Below are positions 1 to 8,211 of a stretch of DNA of 64,000 nt, piece by piece (the stretch's first letter is position 1; each line of letters starts with the position of its first letter). Both the position numbers and the translations under genes were made by a program. The DNA lies in NCBI GenBank assembly GCA_002427745.1, contig DIYF01000037.1, forward strand, positions 38,713-102,712. Direction: 5' to 3'. This DNA is from Roseivirga sp. UBA6061 (lineage in GTDB: Bacteria; Bacteroidota; Bacteroidia; Cytophagales; Cyclobacteriaceae). Under the pieces are notes generated by a model. That model was not told where the DNA came from. It was given only the letters and a program-made list of their open reading frames with translations, and did not search any database.

Positions 1-1
1 C

Positions 2-595
2 TTTGTTTTTGGTGCCAGCATCAGTGCAGAAGACAGTTGGTTATATCAGTCTGTCAGAACACCCCGGGATACCTGGGTTCCGAAGGAGTATATCGCTATG
101 AGTCAGGCAGAAATGCTTGCAAAGGCTGGTACCCATCACACCTGGCTGGAGGTGCTGTCTGTAGGGCTGGCCCTGGCCGGAATAGTCATTGCCATATTGA
201 TTTATAAGCCCGGAGCAAAGCTCGCAGAGGGCTTTGATGGTAAAAGAGAGCCGGTAAGTCCTATTGTGCAGGTTTCCTTCTACCACTGGTACCAGGACGT
301 GCTCTATACCAAGGTGATCCTCAAGTTCATCCTGACCCAGTCTAAAATGCTGGCCTGGTTTGATGAGAAAATATTAGATGGTTGTGTCAATCTTCTGGCA
401 CGTACCCAGGTGGTTGTCGCGCATTTAACTGGTATGTTCGACCGATATATCATTGACGGTTTTGTACATTTGACCGCATTTACTTCTGGTAAAGTAGGGC
501 AGTTGACAAGGTCGATTCAAACGGGGAATGTACAGACCTATATTTTATCGGCCATTGCCATGTTAATCATGCTGTTACTATGGTTTGCCTTTTAA
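2..595 (+). CDS. nuoL: NADH-quinone oxidoreductase subunit L, C-terminal part (cut by window edge)
   Basis: The reading frame is open from base 2 to the stop at 595, so this is the last 197 residues of a longer protein and not a gene starting at the ATG at 98. Two hydrophobic segments are visible, one about 45 residues in and one at the extreme C-terminus. The identity rests mainly on context: nuoM and nuoN follow directly on the same strand, which is the usual L-M-N order of the complex I membrane arm. NuoL is one of the antiporter-like proton-pumping subunits of NADH dehydrogenase in the inner membrane. Confidence 0.85.
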   Translation, partial: FVFGASISAEDSWLYQSVRTPRDTWVPKEYIAMSQAEMLAKAGTHHTWLEVLSVGLALAGIVIAILIYKPGAKLAEGFDGKREPVSPIVQVSFYHWYQDVLYTKVILKFILTQSKMLAWFDEKILDGCVNLLARTQVVVAHLTGMFDRYIIDGFVHLTAFTSGKVGQLTRSIQTGNVQTYILSAIAMLIMLLLWFAF

Positions 596-604
596 GAAGA
601 GTGA

Positions 605-2320
605 ATGACTGAGTATCTGTTAACCTATATTATCTTCATTCCACTGCTGGCTTCGCTGGTAGTAGCCTTGCTGCCCAAACGTTTCGCAGACAGCTACCGC
701 GTGATCGCATTGGTGGCCCTGGGGCTTTCCCTTGTACTTACCGTTATCGGGGTGTCCTCTTTTGACAGTACTGCATCCGGACTTACCAATAGTGAGGCTT
801 CCTTGCAGATGGTGGAGAAGGTGGAATGGTTTTCGGTTAATCTGGGCTCTCTGGGCAGATTTTCGGTAGATTATTTTCTGGGAGTTGATGGGATCAACAT
901 TACCATGCTCTTGCTGGCTGCCATTGTGCTGTTTATCGGGGCCATTTCTTCATGGAATATCAGCAAGAAAAGAAAAGGCTATTTCAGCTTGTATCTGCTG
1001 CTTTCTTCATCAGTTCTGGGCTGTTTTGTAGCACTGGATTTCTTCCTCTTCTATCTCTTTTTTGAGTTCATGTTGCTGCCCATGTATTTTCTCATCGGTA
1101 TCTGGGGAGGGCCGAGAAAAGAGTATGCTGCCATCAAGTTCTTTTTATATACCCTGGTAGGATCTATCCTGATTCTGATTGTGATGATAGGGCTCTATAA
1201 CTCCGTTTATGATCCTGTCAAAACAGGAGCTGAGGCGGGTATGTTTGAGGCTGCGGCTTCTGTCACAAACGAGCAGATCACGGAGGTACAAAAGCAGGTA
1301 GAGCTGGGGAATGTGGAGTCTGAAAATATTGTGAAGTCATTCAATATGATTTCCATGGCCAATGAAACCAACTACCTGCCTGATTCCTTTTTGTCGAGGA
1401 GTACCGGGGCCCAGGTCTTTGGTCAGTCGGCTCGCTGGATGGCTTTTCTGGCATTACTGATTGGCTTTGCCATCAAACTGCCGGCCTTCCCTTTCCATAC
1501 CTGGTTGCCAGATGCCCATGTTGAAGCACCTACCCCGGTTTCGGTAGTGCTGGCTGGTATTCTTCTGAAAATCGGAGGCTATGGTATGATCCGTACGGCC
1601 TTTAGCTTCTTCCCCGATAGTGCTTACCACTATTCCTGGCTCATAGGCTTCTTTGGTATGTTTTCTATCATTTATGGAGCATTAAATGCCCTGGCACAGA
1701 AAGATATTAAGAAGCTGATTGCCTATAGTTCGGTGTCCCATATGGGCTTTGTCTTACTGGGATTGGCCGCACTTACCGTAGAGGGAGTGACCGGAGCCAT
1801 ATATCAGATGTTCTCCCACGGACTCATTTCTGCAACACTGTTCCTGATAGCAGGAGTCCTTTATGATCGCACTCACAATCGCCTGATCGAAAACTATGGA
1901 GGGCTGGCGCATCAACTGCCTAAGTATACGGTAGTGGTGACCATTGCCTTCTTTGCCTCATTGGGGCTGCCGGGCTTTTCCGGCTTTATTGGTGAGCTGA
2001 TGGTATTCCTGGGAGCTTTCAAGTCAGCCAGTTTCATCGGGGCTATTCCTATGTGGATGCCCGTGGTAGCTACCCTGGGCCTTGTGCTTTCTGCCGGTTA
2101 TTATCTCTGGACATTGCAGCGAATGTTCTTTGGAAAGTACTGGGTAAAAGATGCTGCCTGGCACGACAACCTGAAAGACCTTACCCTCAGAGAGTACCTT
2201 ATGTTTGTACCTCTGATTGCCATGATCATCTGGTTTGGTATTTTCCCGGGCACATTGCTAGATCTCATCAGTAATTCGGTCGAAGGCTTTACCCATCTAA
2301 TGGTTCAGGCAGTGAAATGA
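605..2320 (+). CDS. nuoM: NADH-quinone oxidoreductase subunit M
   Basis: This 571-residue polytopic membrane protein is the NuoM antiporter-like proton-pumping subunit of complex I. Family marks are the membrane glutamate in the FEFMLLP segment near residue 153, the HTWLPDAHVEAPTPVS stretch near residue 298 and the QKDIKKLIAYSS segment after it. It starts 9 bases after the nuoL stop and overlaps nuoN by four bases, so the three are one operon. Oddity: residues about 203-278 form a hydrophilic loop (rich in Glu, Gln, Asn) between membrane helices, which makes the protein longer than the roughly 480-510 residues usual for NuoM. Confidence 0.95.
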   Translation: MTEYLLTYIIFIPLLASLVVALLPKRFADSYRVIALVALGLSLVLTVIGVSSFDSTASGLTNSEASLQMVEKVEWFSVNLGSLGRFSVDYFLGVDGINITMLLLAAIVLFIGAISSWNISKKRKGYFSLYLLLSSSVLGCFVALDFFLFYLFFEFMLLPMYFLIGIWGGPRKEYAAIKFFLYTLVGSILILIVMIGLYNSVYDPVKTGAEAGMFEAAASVTNEQITEVQKQVELGNVESENIVKSFNMISMANETNYLPDSFLSRSTGAQVFGQSARWMAFLALLIGFAIKLPAFPFHTWLPDAHVEAPTPVSVVLAGILLKIGGYGMIRTAFSFFPDSAYHYSWLIGFFGMFSIIYGALNALAQKDIKKLIAYSSVSHMGFVLLGLAALTVEGVTGAIYQMFSHGLISATLFLIAGVLYDRTHNRLIENYGGLAHQLPKYTVVVTIAFFASLGLPGFSGFIGELMVFLGAFKSASFIGAIPMWMPVVATLGLVLSAGYYLWTLQRMFFGKYWVKDAAWHDNLKDLTLREYLMFVPLIAMIIWFGIFPGTLLDLISNSVEGFTHLMVQAVK

Positions 2321-3828
2321 TTTCTTTGTTGCAGACAAATAACGCATCCGGCCTGAAAGACCAACTCGGTAACCTGTCTGAAGATGTGTGGATGCTTGCC
2401 CCGGAAATCTCTGTGGTGATTACCCTTTTGTTGCTGCTTGGTTTTGACCTGCTTTTTAGAAAGAATAAAGAGACAGGACTGGCTGCGATTGCCTTTTGTG
2501 GTCTCGCTTCAACCTTTACCCTGCTTACGTTTCAGTGGGTCAATTTCAGTACAGATTTTATGGTCATGGGTAAGTTGCTTCGATACGACCAGCTTTCCCT
2601 TTTCCTCAAGCTTATATTTACTCTGGGTGGTGCACTGGGGCTCGTCATAGCTACCAGAAATGAGAACAGGAACTACCTGTTCAGATCCGGTGAATCCATG
2701 GTGGTGCTTTTCGGACTGCTGCTGGGCGTTTTCCTCATGACCATGTCGGTTAATCTGCTAATGATCTATTTGTCTGTTGAGGTGGTTTCTATTTGTTCCT
2801 ACATACTCACAGGCATACTAAAAGGAAAGAAGAAGTCAGAGGCGGCCCTCAAATATCTGCTCTTCGGGGCAGTGTCGGCTGCTGTGATGCTGTATGGTAT
2901 CAGCTGGCTCTATGGTTTTACAGGTACACTGGATATCACCAGTCAGGCTTTTATCAACGGACTGTCAGAGGTTCCGGCCCTGCCACTGGCTATTGCCTTG
3001 ATCATGACCCTGGGAGGTATCATTTTCAAGCTGGGAGCCGTACCATTTCACATCTGGTCGCCAGACGTTTACGAAGCAGCTCCGACAGCTGTGGTCTCCA
3101 TCTTCTCAACACTCCCCAAACTGGCCGCTCTGACCATACTCTTCAGACTGGTTAATATACTGCCGGCCGAATGGTTTGACTGGCAGCTAATTCTGGGAGT
3201 GATCGCTCTAGCCAGCATGATCTTCGGCAATTTTTCAGCGCTCTGGCAAAAAGATGTCAAGCGTATGCTGGCTTACTCTTCCATTGCCCATGCGGGTTTT
3301 TTGCTGGTGGGACTCATCGCCTGGACTGAGGCGGGCAATACCGCCATGCTCTTTTATGGTGCTATGTACCTGGTGATGAATTTTGCCGCCTTTTTGTTGG
3401 TGGCCATTATGGAAAAACATACCGGATCTTCCACTTTTGAAGACCTCAGAGGTTTCGGTACCGCCCTGCCTTTTGCCGGGGTGTTAGCGGTTGTGGTAAT
3501 GGTGTCACTCACTGGTTTGCCGCCTACCGTAGGCTTTAATGCCAAACTATACGTCTTCTCGGCTATCTGGGAGGCTTATCAGGTACAAAACAATCCGGTT
3601 TTATTGTGGGTATTTGTTGTAGGACTGCTGAACACGGTTGTTGCACTTTTCTACTACCTTAAATTGCCCTATTACCTGTTTTTTAAAGCAGGCCCGGAGA
3701 CAATTTCTAAGAAGCTTTCAGCAACTGATCATATTTGGGGCACTATTATGGTATTCCCCTTGTTACTTTGGTTCTTTCAGTCAGAATGGTTGATGGACAT
3801 TTTGAATAGTATTAATTTTGTATTTTGA
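2317..3828 (+). CDS. nuoN: NADH-quinone oxidoreductase subunit N
   Basis: This 503-residue polytopic protein is the third antiporter-like subunit of complex I. The KLGAVPFHIWSPDVYEAAPT segment near residue 238 and the QKDVKRMLAYSSIAHAG segment near residue 310 are typical of NuoN. The start ATG overlaps the nuoM stop (ATGA), which implies translational coupling. It ends the visible nuo operon, and the next gene starts only 9 bases later, so read-through transcription into the amidotransferase gene is likely. Confidence 0.95.
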   Translation: MISLLQTNNASGLKDQLGNLSEDVWMLAPEISVVITLLLLLGFDLLFRKNKETGLAAIAFCGLASTFTLLTFQWVNFSTDFMVMGKLLRYDQLSLFLKLIFTLGGALGLVIATRNENRNYLFRSGESMVVLFGLLLGVFLMTMSVNLLMIYLSVEVVSICSYILTGILKGKKKSEAALKYLLFGAVSAAVMLYGISWLYGFTGTLDITSQAFINGLSEVPALPLAIALIMTLGGIIFKLGAVPFHIWSPDVYEAAPTAVVSIFSTLPKLAALTILFRLVNILPAEWFDWQLILGVIALASMIFGNFSALWQKDVKRMLAYSSIAHAGFLLVGLIAWTEAGNTAMLFYGAMYLVMNFAAFLLVAIMEKHTGSSTFEDLRGFGTALPFAGVLAVVVMVSLTGLPPTVGFNAKLYVFSAIWEAYQVQNNPVLLWVFVVGLLNTVVALFYYLKLPYYLFFKAGPETISKKLSATDHIWGTIMVFPLLLWFFQSEWLMDILNSINFVF

Positions 3829-3837
3829 ACCCCGTAC

Positions 3838-5724
3838 ATGAGCGAGCAGATCAAACATGAATGTGGAATCGCAATGATTCGCCTTCGCAAGCCTCTTCAA
3901 TACTACGTTGATAAATATGGATCCCTGCACTACGCTGCGAAAAAACTGTATATCCTTATGCAGAAGCAGTCCAATCGCGGACAGGATGGTGTAGGTGTGG
4001 CTAACATCAAAATCGGTGTGGAGCCGGGCACGAGATACATAAGCCGTTATCGCACTATCAAACCCCAGCCAATTGAGGACATTTTCGGAAAGATCAGTCG
4101 GAAATATGACAAGGCCACCAAAAAGGCCGGCTACAGCCCTACAGATGCTGCCTGGTTTAAGGAGAATGTAGGCTTTAGCGGAGAACTCTGGATGGGGCAT
4201 CTGCGCTACGGGACTCATGGAAAGAACAGCATAGAGAGCTGTCATCCTTTTCTGAGACAAAACAACTGGAGAAGCCGTAACCTCGTAATGGCCGGTAACT
4301 TCAATATGACCAATGTAGACGAGCTCTTTGATCTGTTACTGGGGCTTGGCCAGCATCCAAAAGAGAAGACTGACACGGTTACCGTAATGGAGAAAATCGG
4401 TCACTTCCTGGATGAAGAAAACCAGCGTGTTTTTGACAAGTACAAGAAGAAATTATCCAACCAGGAGATCACCGAAAGAATCGAAGAAGAATTGAACCTG
4501 CAAAGGGTACTCAGACGATCTTTTAAGGATTTTGACGGTGGCTATGCTATGGTAGGTTTGACGGGGCACGGGGCTGCCTTTGTGGTTCGCGACCCGAATG
4601 CCATCCGACCAGCCTATAAATATATAGATGATGAAGTGGTAGTAGTGGCCTCTGAAAAGCAGGCGATAAAAGCCGCTTTCAATGTCAACTATGAAGATAT
4701 CGGTCAGATAGAGCCGGGTAATGCGCTGATCGTTCATAAGAACGGAGAGTATGATGAGGTGCCAATTATGGATAAGGGCGAGGTGAAGTCCTGCTCTTTT
4801 GAGAGAATTTACTTTTCCAGAGGGACTGACCCTGATATCTATCGGGAACGTAAAGAACTCGGTCGTTTACTCATTCCGCAGATTCTGAAATCTCTCAAGT
4901 TCGACCTGAAGAACACAGTATTCTCTTACATTCCCAATACCGCAGAAATATCCTTTTTGGGCATGATGCAGGGGCTGGATGAATACCTGCTGAAGAAAAG
5001 AAAAGAGGTAATCATAGACGGGAAACCGCGCATTGATGACCTGGAAGAAATCCTGAGCTTTCAGCCACGGGTAGAGAAGCTGGTGATCAAAGATGCCAAG
5101 CTACGTACCTTTATTGCTGATGACAGCACGCGGGACGATCTGGTGGCCAGTGTATATGACACTACCTACGAGGTGATTCGCAAGAAGACGGATACCCTGG
5201 TGGTGATTGATGACTCGATTGTAAGAGGTACCACGCTGGAGAAAAGTATCCTCAAGATGCTGGATAAGCTGGAGCCTAAGAAAATTGTCATCGTATCCTC
5301 AGCTCCGCAAATCCGCTACCCTGATTGCTATGGTATTGACATGTCTAAGGTGAAAGAGTTTGTGGCCTTCCGCGCCATGAAAGCTCTGCTCAAAGACCGT
5401 TTCCTCGAAAACCTGATGGAGGAAGCCTATCATAAAGTACTGGCCAATATTGGTTCCAAGGATCAGCCCAACTACCTCAAAGAGCTTTACGATCAGTTTA
5501 CCGATGACGAGATCTCAGCTAAAATTGCAGAAATCATTAAGCCGGAAGGCCTGAACGCAGAGCTGGAAGTAGTATACCAAACCGTAGATAACCTGCACAA
5601 GGCCTGCCCTCAAAACCTGGGAGACTGGTACTTTACAGGGAATTACCCTACTCCGGGAGGTAACCGCGTAGTGAACAAAGCCTTTATGAACTTTATGGAG
5701 GGCAAGGAAACCAGAGCGTACTAG
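3838..5724 (+). CDS. Amidophosphoribosyltransferase-like protein (long PurF variant)
   Basis: The protein has the two halves of glutamine PRPP amidotransferase, which makes phosphoribosylamine in the first step of purine synthesis. The N-terminal Ntn glutaminase half has the nucleophile candidate Cys9 in HECGIA, so eight residues would be removed as a propeptide, plus SNRGQDG near residue 45 and MGHLRYGTHG near 119. The phosphoribosyltransferase half has the PRPP loop VVIDDSIVRGTT near 455-466. At 628 residues it is well over the usual 470-510 of PurF, with a charged insertion around residues 190-225. Bacteroidota can carry such a long form beside a standard PurF, so I leave the symbol blank. 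It sits 9 bases after nuoN, without a metabolic link that I can see. Confidence 0.85.
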   Translation: MSEQIKHECGIAMIRLRKPLQYYVDKYGSLHYAAKKLYILMQKQSNRGQDGVGVANIKIGVEPGTRYISRYRTIKPQPIEDIFGKISRKYDKATKKAGYSPTDAAWFKENVGFSGELWMGHLRYGTHGKNSIESCHPFLRQNNWRSRNLVMAGNFNMTNVDELFDLLLGLGQHPKEKTDTVTVMEKIGHFLDEENQRVFDKYKKKLSNQEITERIEEELNLQRVLRRSFKDFDGGYAMVGLTGHGAAFVVRDPNAIRPAYKYIDDEVVVVASEKQAIKAAFNVNYEDIGQIEPGNALIVHKNGEYDEVPIMDKGEVKSCSFERIYFSRGTDPDIYRERKELGRLLIPQILKSLKFDLKNTVFSYIPNTAEISFLGMMQGLDEYLLKKRKEVIIDGKPRIDDLEEILSFQPRVEKLVIKDAKLRTFIADDSTRDDLVASVYDTTYEVIRKKTDTLVVIDDSIVRGTTLEKSILKMLDKLEPKKIVIVSSAPQIRYPDCYGIDMSKVKEFVAFRAMKALLKDRFLENLMEEAYHKVLANIGSKDQPNYLKELYDQFTDDEISAKIAEIIKPEGLNAELEVVYQTVDNLHKACPQNLGDWYFTGNYPTPGGNRVVNKAFMNFMEGKETRAY

Positions 5725-5787
5725 TAGTCCGGTCTTTTGCTCATTTTCCATCCTTATCGGTAGGTCAGACGGAAGAAGTTATAGCGG

Positions 5788-5854
5788 CTGATAATTAGTG
5801 AATCGGTTATCATCCCCTACGCCTAAGCTCTGGGGATCAAGGGTTATCAGGGGC
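5788..5854 (+). repeat. Dispersed 3' element, copy A
   Basis: About 65 bases here reappear at 35136-35200 on the other strand. The shared core includes CATCCCCTACGCCTAAGCT and GGATCAAGGGTTATCAGGGG, with an AT-rich ATAATTAGT lead. CCCCT and AGGGG at the two ends of the core can pair. Both copies lie shortly downstream of a gene stop and in the sense orientation of that gene. I do not recognise the family. Confidence 0.7.
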
Positions 5855-5898
5855 TGTCGCAGGACTCTGATTCACTGTTGCACATTCTTCTCTCCACC

Positions 5899-5926
5899 CT
5901 CAGGGTCTCTCGCGGAGGACCCTGAG
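5899..5926. other. Short perfect hairpin
   Basis: CTCAGGGTC at 5899-5907 and GACCCTGAG at 5918-5926 form a 9-bp stem with a 10-base loop. No T-run follows, so it is not a typical intrinsic terminator. It lies in the gap between two convergent genes. Confidence 0.55.
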
Positions 5927-5963
5927 ATACAATAAACTTCCTTTATCCGGATTCCCGAAGCAA

Positions 5964-6000
5964 AAAAAGCCAGTGCCGGATTATCCGACACTGGCTTTTT
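5964..6000. terminator. Bidirectional intrinsic terminator
   Basis: The arms AAAAAGCCAGTG (5964-5975) and CACTGGCTTTTT (5989-6000) pair perfectly, and a CGGA/TCCG inner stem extends them. The A-run before and T-run after make it work in both directions. It separates the rightward amidotransferase gene from the leftward Fe-S carrier gene. Confidence 0.9.
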
Positions 6001-6022
6001 AATGAATTTCTTAATTAATCTG

Positions 6023-6349
6023 CTATACAGAAAAACTCTCACCACAACCACAGGTGCGGGAAGCGTTCGGGTTTACAAACTGAAAGCCTTTGCCATTCAG
6101 CCCGTCTGAGAAGTCAAGCGTGGTGCCCAGTAAGTACAGCAGGCTCTTTCTGTCTACCAGAATCTTGATGCCCTTGTCTTCAAACACCTCATCTTTCTCT
6201 CTTACCTCTGAATCGAAATCCAGATCATACATCAGGCCAGAGCAGCCACCACCTTGTACGGATACACGGATGTTGTGGTCGTCAGATTTGCCCTCTGTAT
6301 TTCTTAAATCTACAATCTTATTCTTCGCTGAGTCTGTTACTGTTATCAT
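6023..6349 (-). CDS. A-type iron-sulfur cluster carrier (IscA/SufA/ErpA/HesB family)
   Basis: This 108-residue protein has the family's three conserved cysteines: Cys36 in GGGCSG and Cys100 and Cys102 in TCGCG near the C-terminus. A-type carriers receive iron-sulfur clusters from the scaffold and deliver them to apoproteins in the cytosol. The start codon overlaps the stop of the upstream gene by one base (TGATG), so the two are co-translated. I cannot tell IscA, SufA and ErpA apart from the sequence alone. Confidence 0.92.
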   Translation of the reverse strand: MITVTDSAKNKIVDLRNTEGKSDDHNIRVSVQGGGCSGLMYDLDFDSEVREKDEVFEDKGIKILVDRKSLLYLLGTTLDFSDGLNGKGFQFVNPNASRTCGCGESFSV

Positions 6350-6765
6350 CAGGCTACAGGGTTAAGTACTACACTAAATACGGTGATCGTATTGATGTCT
6401 CGCCCATAGTAGAGCTTATCGAGCGCATCATACATATTGCTTGCTGTAAAATATGAGGTGTGCAATTCACTCTCACCCTTGGCTATCCACTGAATGGTGT
6501 AAGAGTCGTATTTGTCTTTGTAAGACTTTACATACTCCTGCATTCTTCTCAGTGCATCCAGCTTGTCTATTCCCAATTCAGAGTGGAAAAGAAAAGACTG
6601 GTTATGTCTCGGGTTGATTGTGATCAGGTCGAGCTTTACTTTGCCCTCCGTGTTCTGGAACTCAAAGCTCAACTCACTTCCCTGGATACCCAGGTGGCTT
6701 TCGATTTTCTTCTGGAGTTTCACGCTCTCCACATGAATATCCGTTCCCATACCTGTCATATTCAT
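6349..6765 (-). CDS. Conserved hypothetical protein upstream of the A-type Fe-S carrier
   Basis: A 138-residue protein of mixed, mostly soluble composition with no signal peptide, membrane segment or cysteine cluster. I do not recognise a family. I chose the ATG at 6765; a TTG two codons upstream is possible. Its stop overlaps the start of the Fe-S carrier gene by one base, so it is the first gene of a two-gene operon. Confidence 0.75.
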   Translation of the reverse strand: MNMTGMGTDIHVESVKLQKKIESHLGIQGSELSFEFQNTEGKVKLDLITINPRHNQSFLFHSELGIDKLDALRRMQEYVKSYKDKYDSYTIQWIAKGESELHTSYFTASNMYDALDKLYYGRDINTITVFSVVLNPVA

Positions 6766-6855
6766 CAGCAATTCAGTTAAATGTTAAATCCAAGTTATAA
6801 ATTGGATTTGAAAAGTGAAACATTGGTCACACTGCGAAAGTTTCCTTTTCGAGCA

Positions 6856-6863
6856 CAAAGATA
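6856..6863 (-). promoter_or_regulatory. Putative -7 promoter box (TATCTTTG) for the leftward two-gene operon
   Basis: TATCTTTG on the minus strand fits the Bacteroidota TAnnTTTG -7 consensus and lies about 90 bases upstream of the start at 6765. I do not see a convincing -33 TTG at the expected distance, so the call rests on the -7 box only. Confidence 0.4.
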
Positions 6864-6896
6864 GCCATTAACCAAGAAAAACGAGAATAACTACCT

Positions 6897-7298
6897 ATGC
6901 ATAAGATTGAGCACATTGGAATCGCGGTAAAAAACCTGGAGAACTCTAATCAACTTTTTGCCAGGCTCTTTGGCGAGTCACACTATAAAGTGGAGAAAGT
7001 AGACTCAGAAGGCGTAAACACGTCTTTTTTTCAAGTAGGTCCCAATAAGATAGAATTGTTGGAAGCTTCCAGCCCCGACAGCCCGATACGCAAGTTTATT
7101 GAAAAGAGGGGAGAGGGCATTCACCACATAGCCTTTGATGTAGAAGACATCCACGCTGAAATAGCCAGACTCAAAGAGGAAGAATTCATTGTTCTCAATG
7201 AAACTCCGAAGCGGGGGGCTGATAACAAGCTGGTATGTTTCGTACACCCGAAAACAACAAACGGAGTGCTGATTGAGCTCTGCCAGGAGATTAAATAG
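6897..7298 (+). CDS. mce: Methylmalonyl-CoA epimerase
   Basis: This 133-residue VOC-fold protein starts KIEHIGIAVKNLE and has GIHHIAFDVEDI around residues 74-85 and LIELCQ near the C-terminus. His6, His76/77 and Glu127 are the likely metal ligands. The enzyme interconverts R- and S-methylmalonyl-CoA between propionyl-CoA carboxylase and methylmalonyl-CoA mutase. The length matches the family. It is monocistronic and converges on the leftward acyltransferase operon with a 9-base gap. Confidence 0.93.
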   Translation: MHKIEHIGIAVKNLENSNQLFARLFGESHYKVEKVDSEGVNTSFFQVGPNKIELLEASSPDSPIRKFIEKRGEGIHHIAFDVEDIHAEIARLKEEEFIVLNETPKRGADNKLVCFVHPKTTNGVLIELCQEIK

Positions 7299-7307
7299 CC
7301 TTACGGA

Positions 7308-8210
7308 TCAGCGGTCGGATAAGAATGCTCTAATGTCCTTTGACAACAGGTGAGTGAACTCTTTTGCACTCTTGCCGGTCAGGTGATGGCCGGGTTTGTC
7401 TGAGAACTCATAGCTGAGATTCCTGGTTGCATAATTCAGGTAAGGGGTCGATTTTTCAGAGGCAATTTGGTGCATTGCCCTATCAAAACCGGGATAAATG
7501 CCTTCTTCGAATTGTAGTACATCGTGGCTAACCGGCATCCTGATCAAAAACACCCGACCTGTTTTACTCAACATGTCAATGGTTTTTTGGAGATAGCGGA
7601 TCCTCCTGGCACTGACACTGTATGATCGGCTCACGGGGCCTTGCGTTCTATGGTGTCCCTGAGCCATATTGATTTCTACCCAGCCATTGTCATGTACATG
7701 AACCTCGCGTTTAGCTCTTCTGAAGAAAGAATCTGTGGCTTCTTTGTAAAGTACTTTGAGCGCGGGTTTTCTAAGCAGATATTCTAAGTTCGGCTCGTCT
7801 GTTACGGAATGGAGCTTATAGATAAGATCAAAAGACTCACGTCCATCCATCAGACTATCCCTGATATTCATGACCGACACCGGAGAAACCCCAATCAGAT
7901 GGAAGTTATCGGGAGCCCGGGTGTCCAGGTATTTTCTTTCAAGGAACGAATAATAGTAAGGGCCATATGGGCTGGTGGCACTGTTGAAAGCCAGGTTCTG
8001 AGGTGTATAGCTCATCCCAAATTCTTCCTGAAGAATGTCTGGTGAAATACCTCTTTTTTCTCTTGATAAGCCAGTAATAAGTGCCTGATGCTGACCCGTC
8101 AGTTTTGGATAATTATGGTCATGATGAGTGATTACATAACGCTGCAGAGCTGCATAGGGCACCATAATGATGACAGCAAACAGCAATCCCTTTCTTATCA
8201 GTTTTTTCAT
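7308..8210 (-). CDS. Membrane-anchored SGNH-hydrolase-like partner of the MBOAT acyltransferase
   Basis: The protein has 300 residues from the ATG at 8210, with one N-terminal membrane segment (about residues 8-22) and the rest predicted outside. A GxS-type segment (TGLSR, Ser49), a downstream NLAFNSATSPYGPYYY block and a C-terminal Asp271/His275-276 cluster followed by HLTGKSAKEF resemble the SGNH-like proteins that partner MBOAT enzymes, such as DltD and AlgJ/AlgX types. The start lies one base after the MBOAT stop. I infer that it either accepts or transfers the acyl group outside the membrane. Whether the Ser-Asp-His set is catalytic cannot be settled from the sequence. Confidence 0.65.
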   Translation of the reverse strand: MKKLIRKGLLFAVIIMVPYAALQRYVITHHDHNYPKLTGQHQALITGLSREKRGISPDILQEEFGMSYTPQNLAFNSATSPYGPYYYSFLERKYLDTRAPDNFHLIGVSPVSVMNIRDSLMDGRESFDLIYKLHSVTDEPNLEYLLRKPALKVLYKEATDSFFRRAKREVHVHDNGWVEINMAQGHHRTQGPVSRSYSVSARRIRYLQKTIDMLSKTGRVFLIRMPVSHDVLQFEEGIYPGFDRAMHQIASEKSTPYLNYATRNLSYEFSDKPGHHLTGKSAKEFTHLLSKDIRAFLSDR

Positions 8211-8211
8211 G

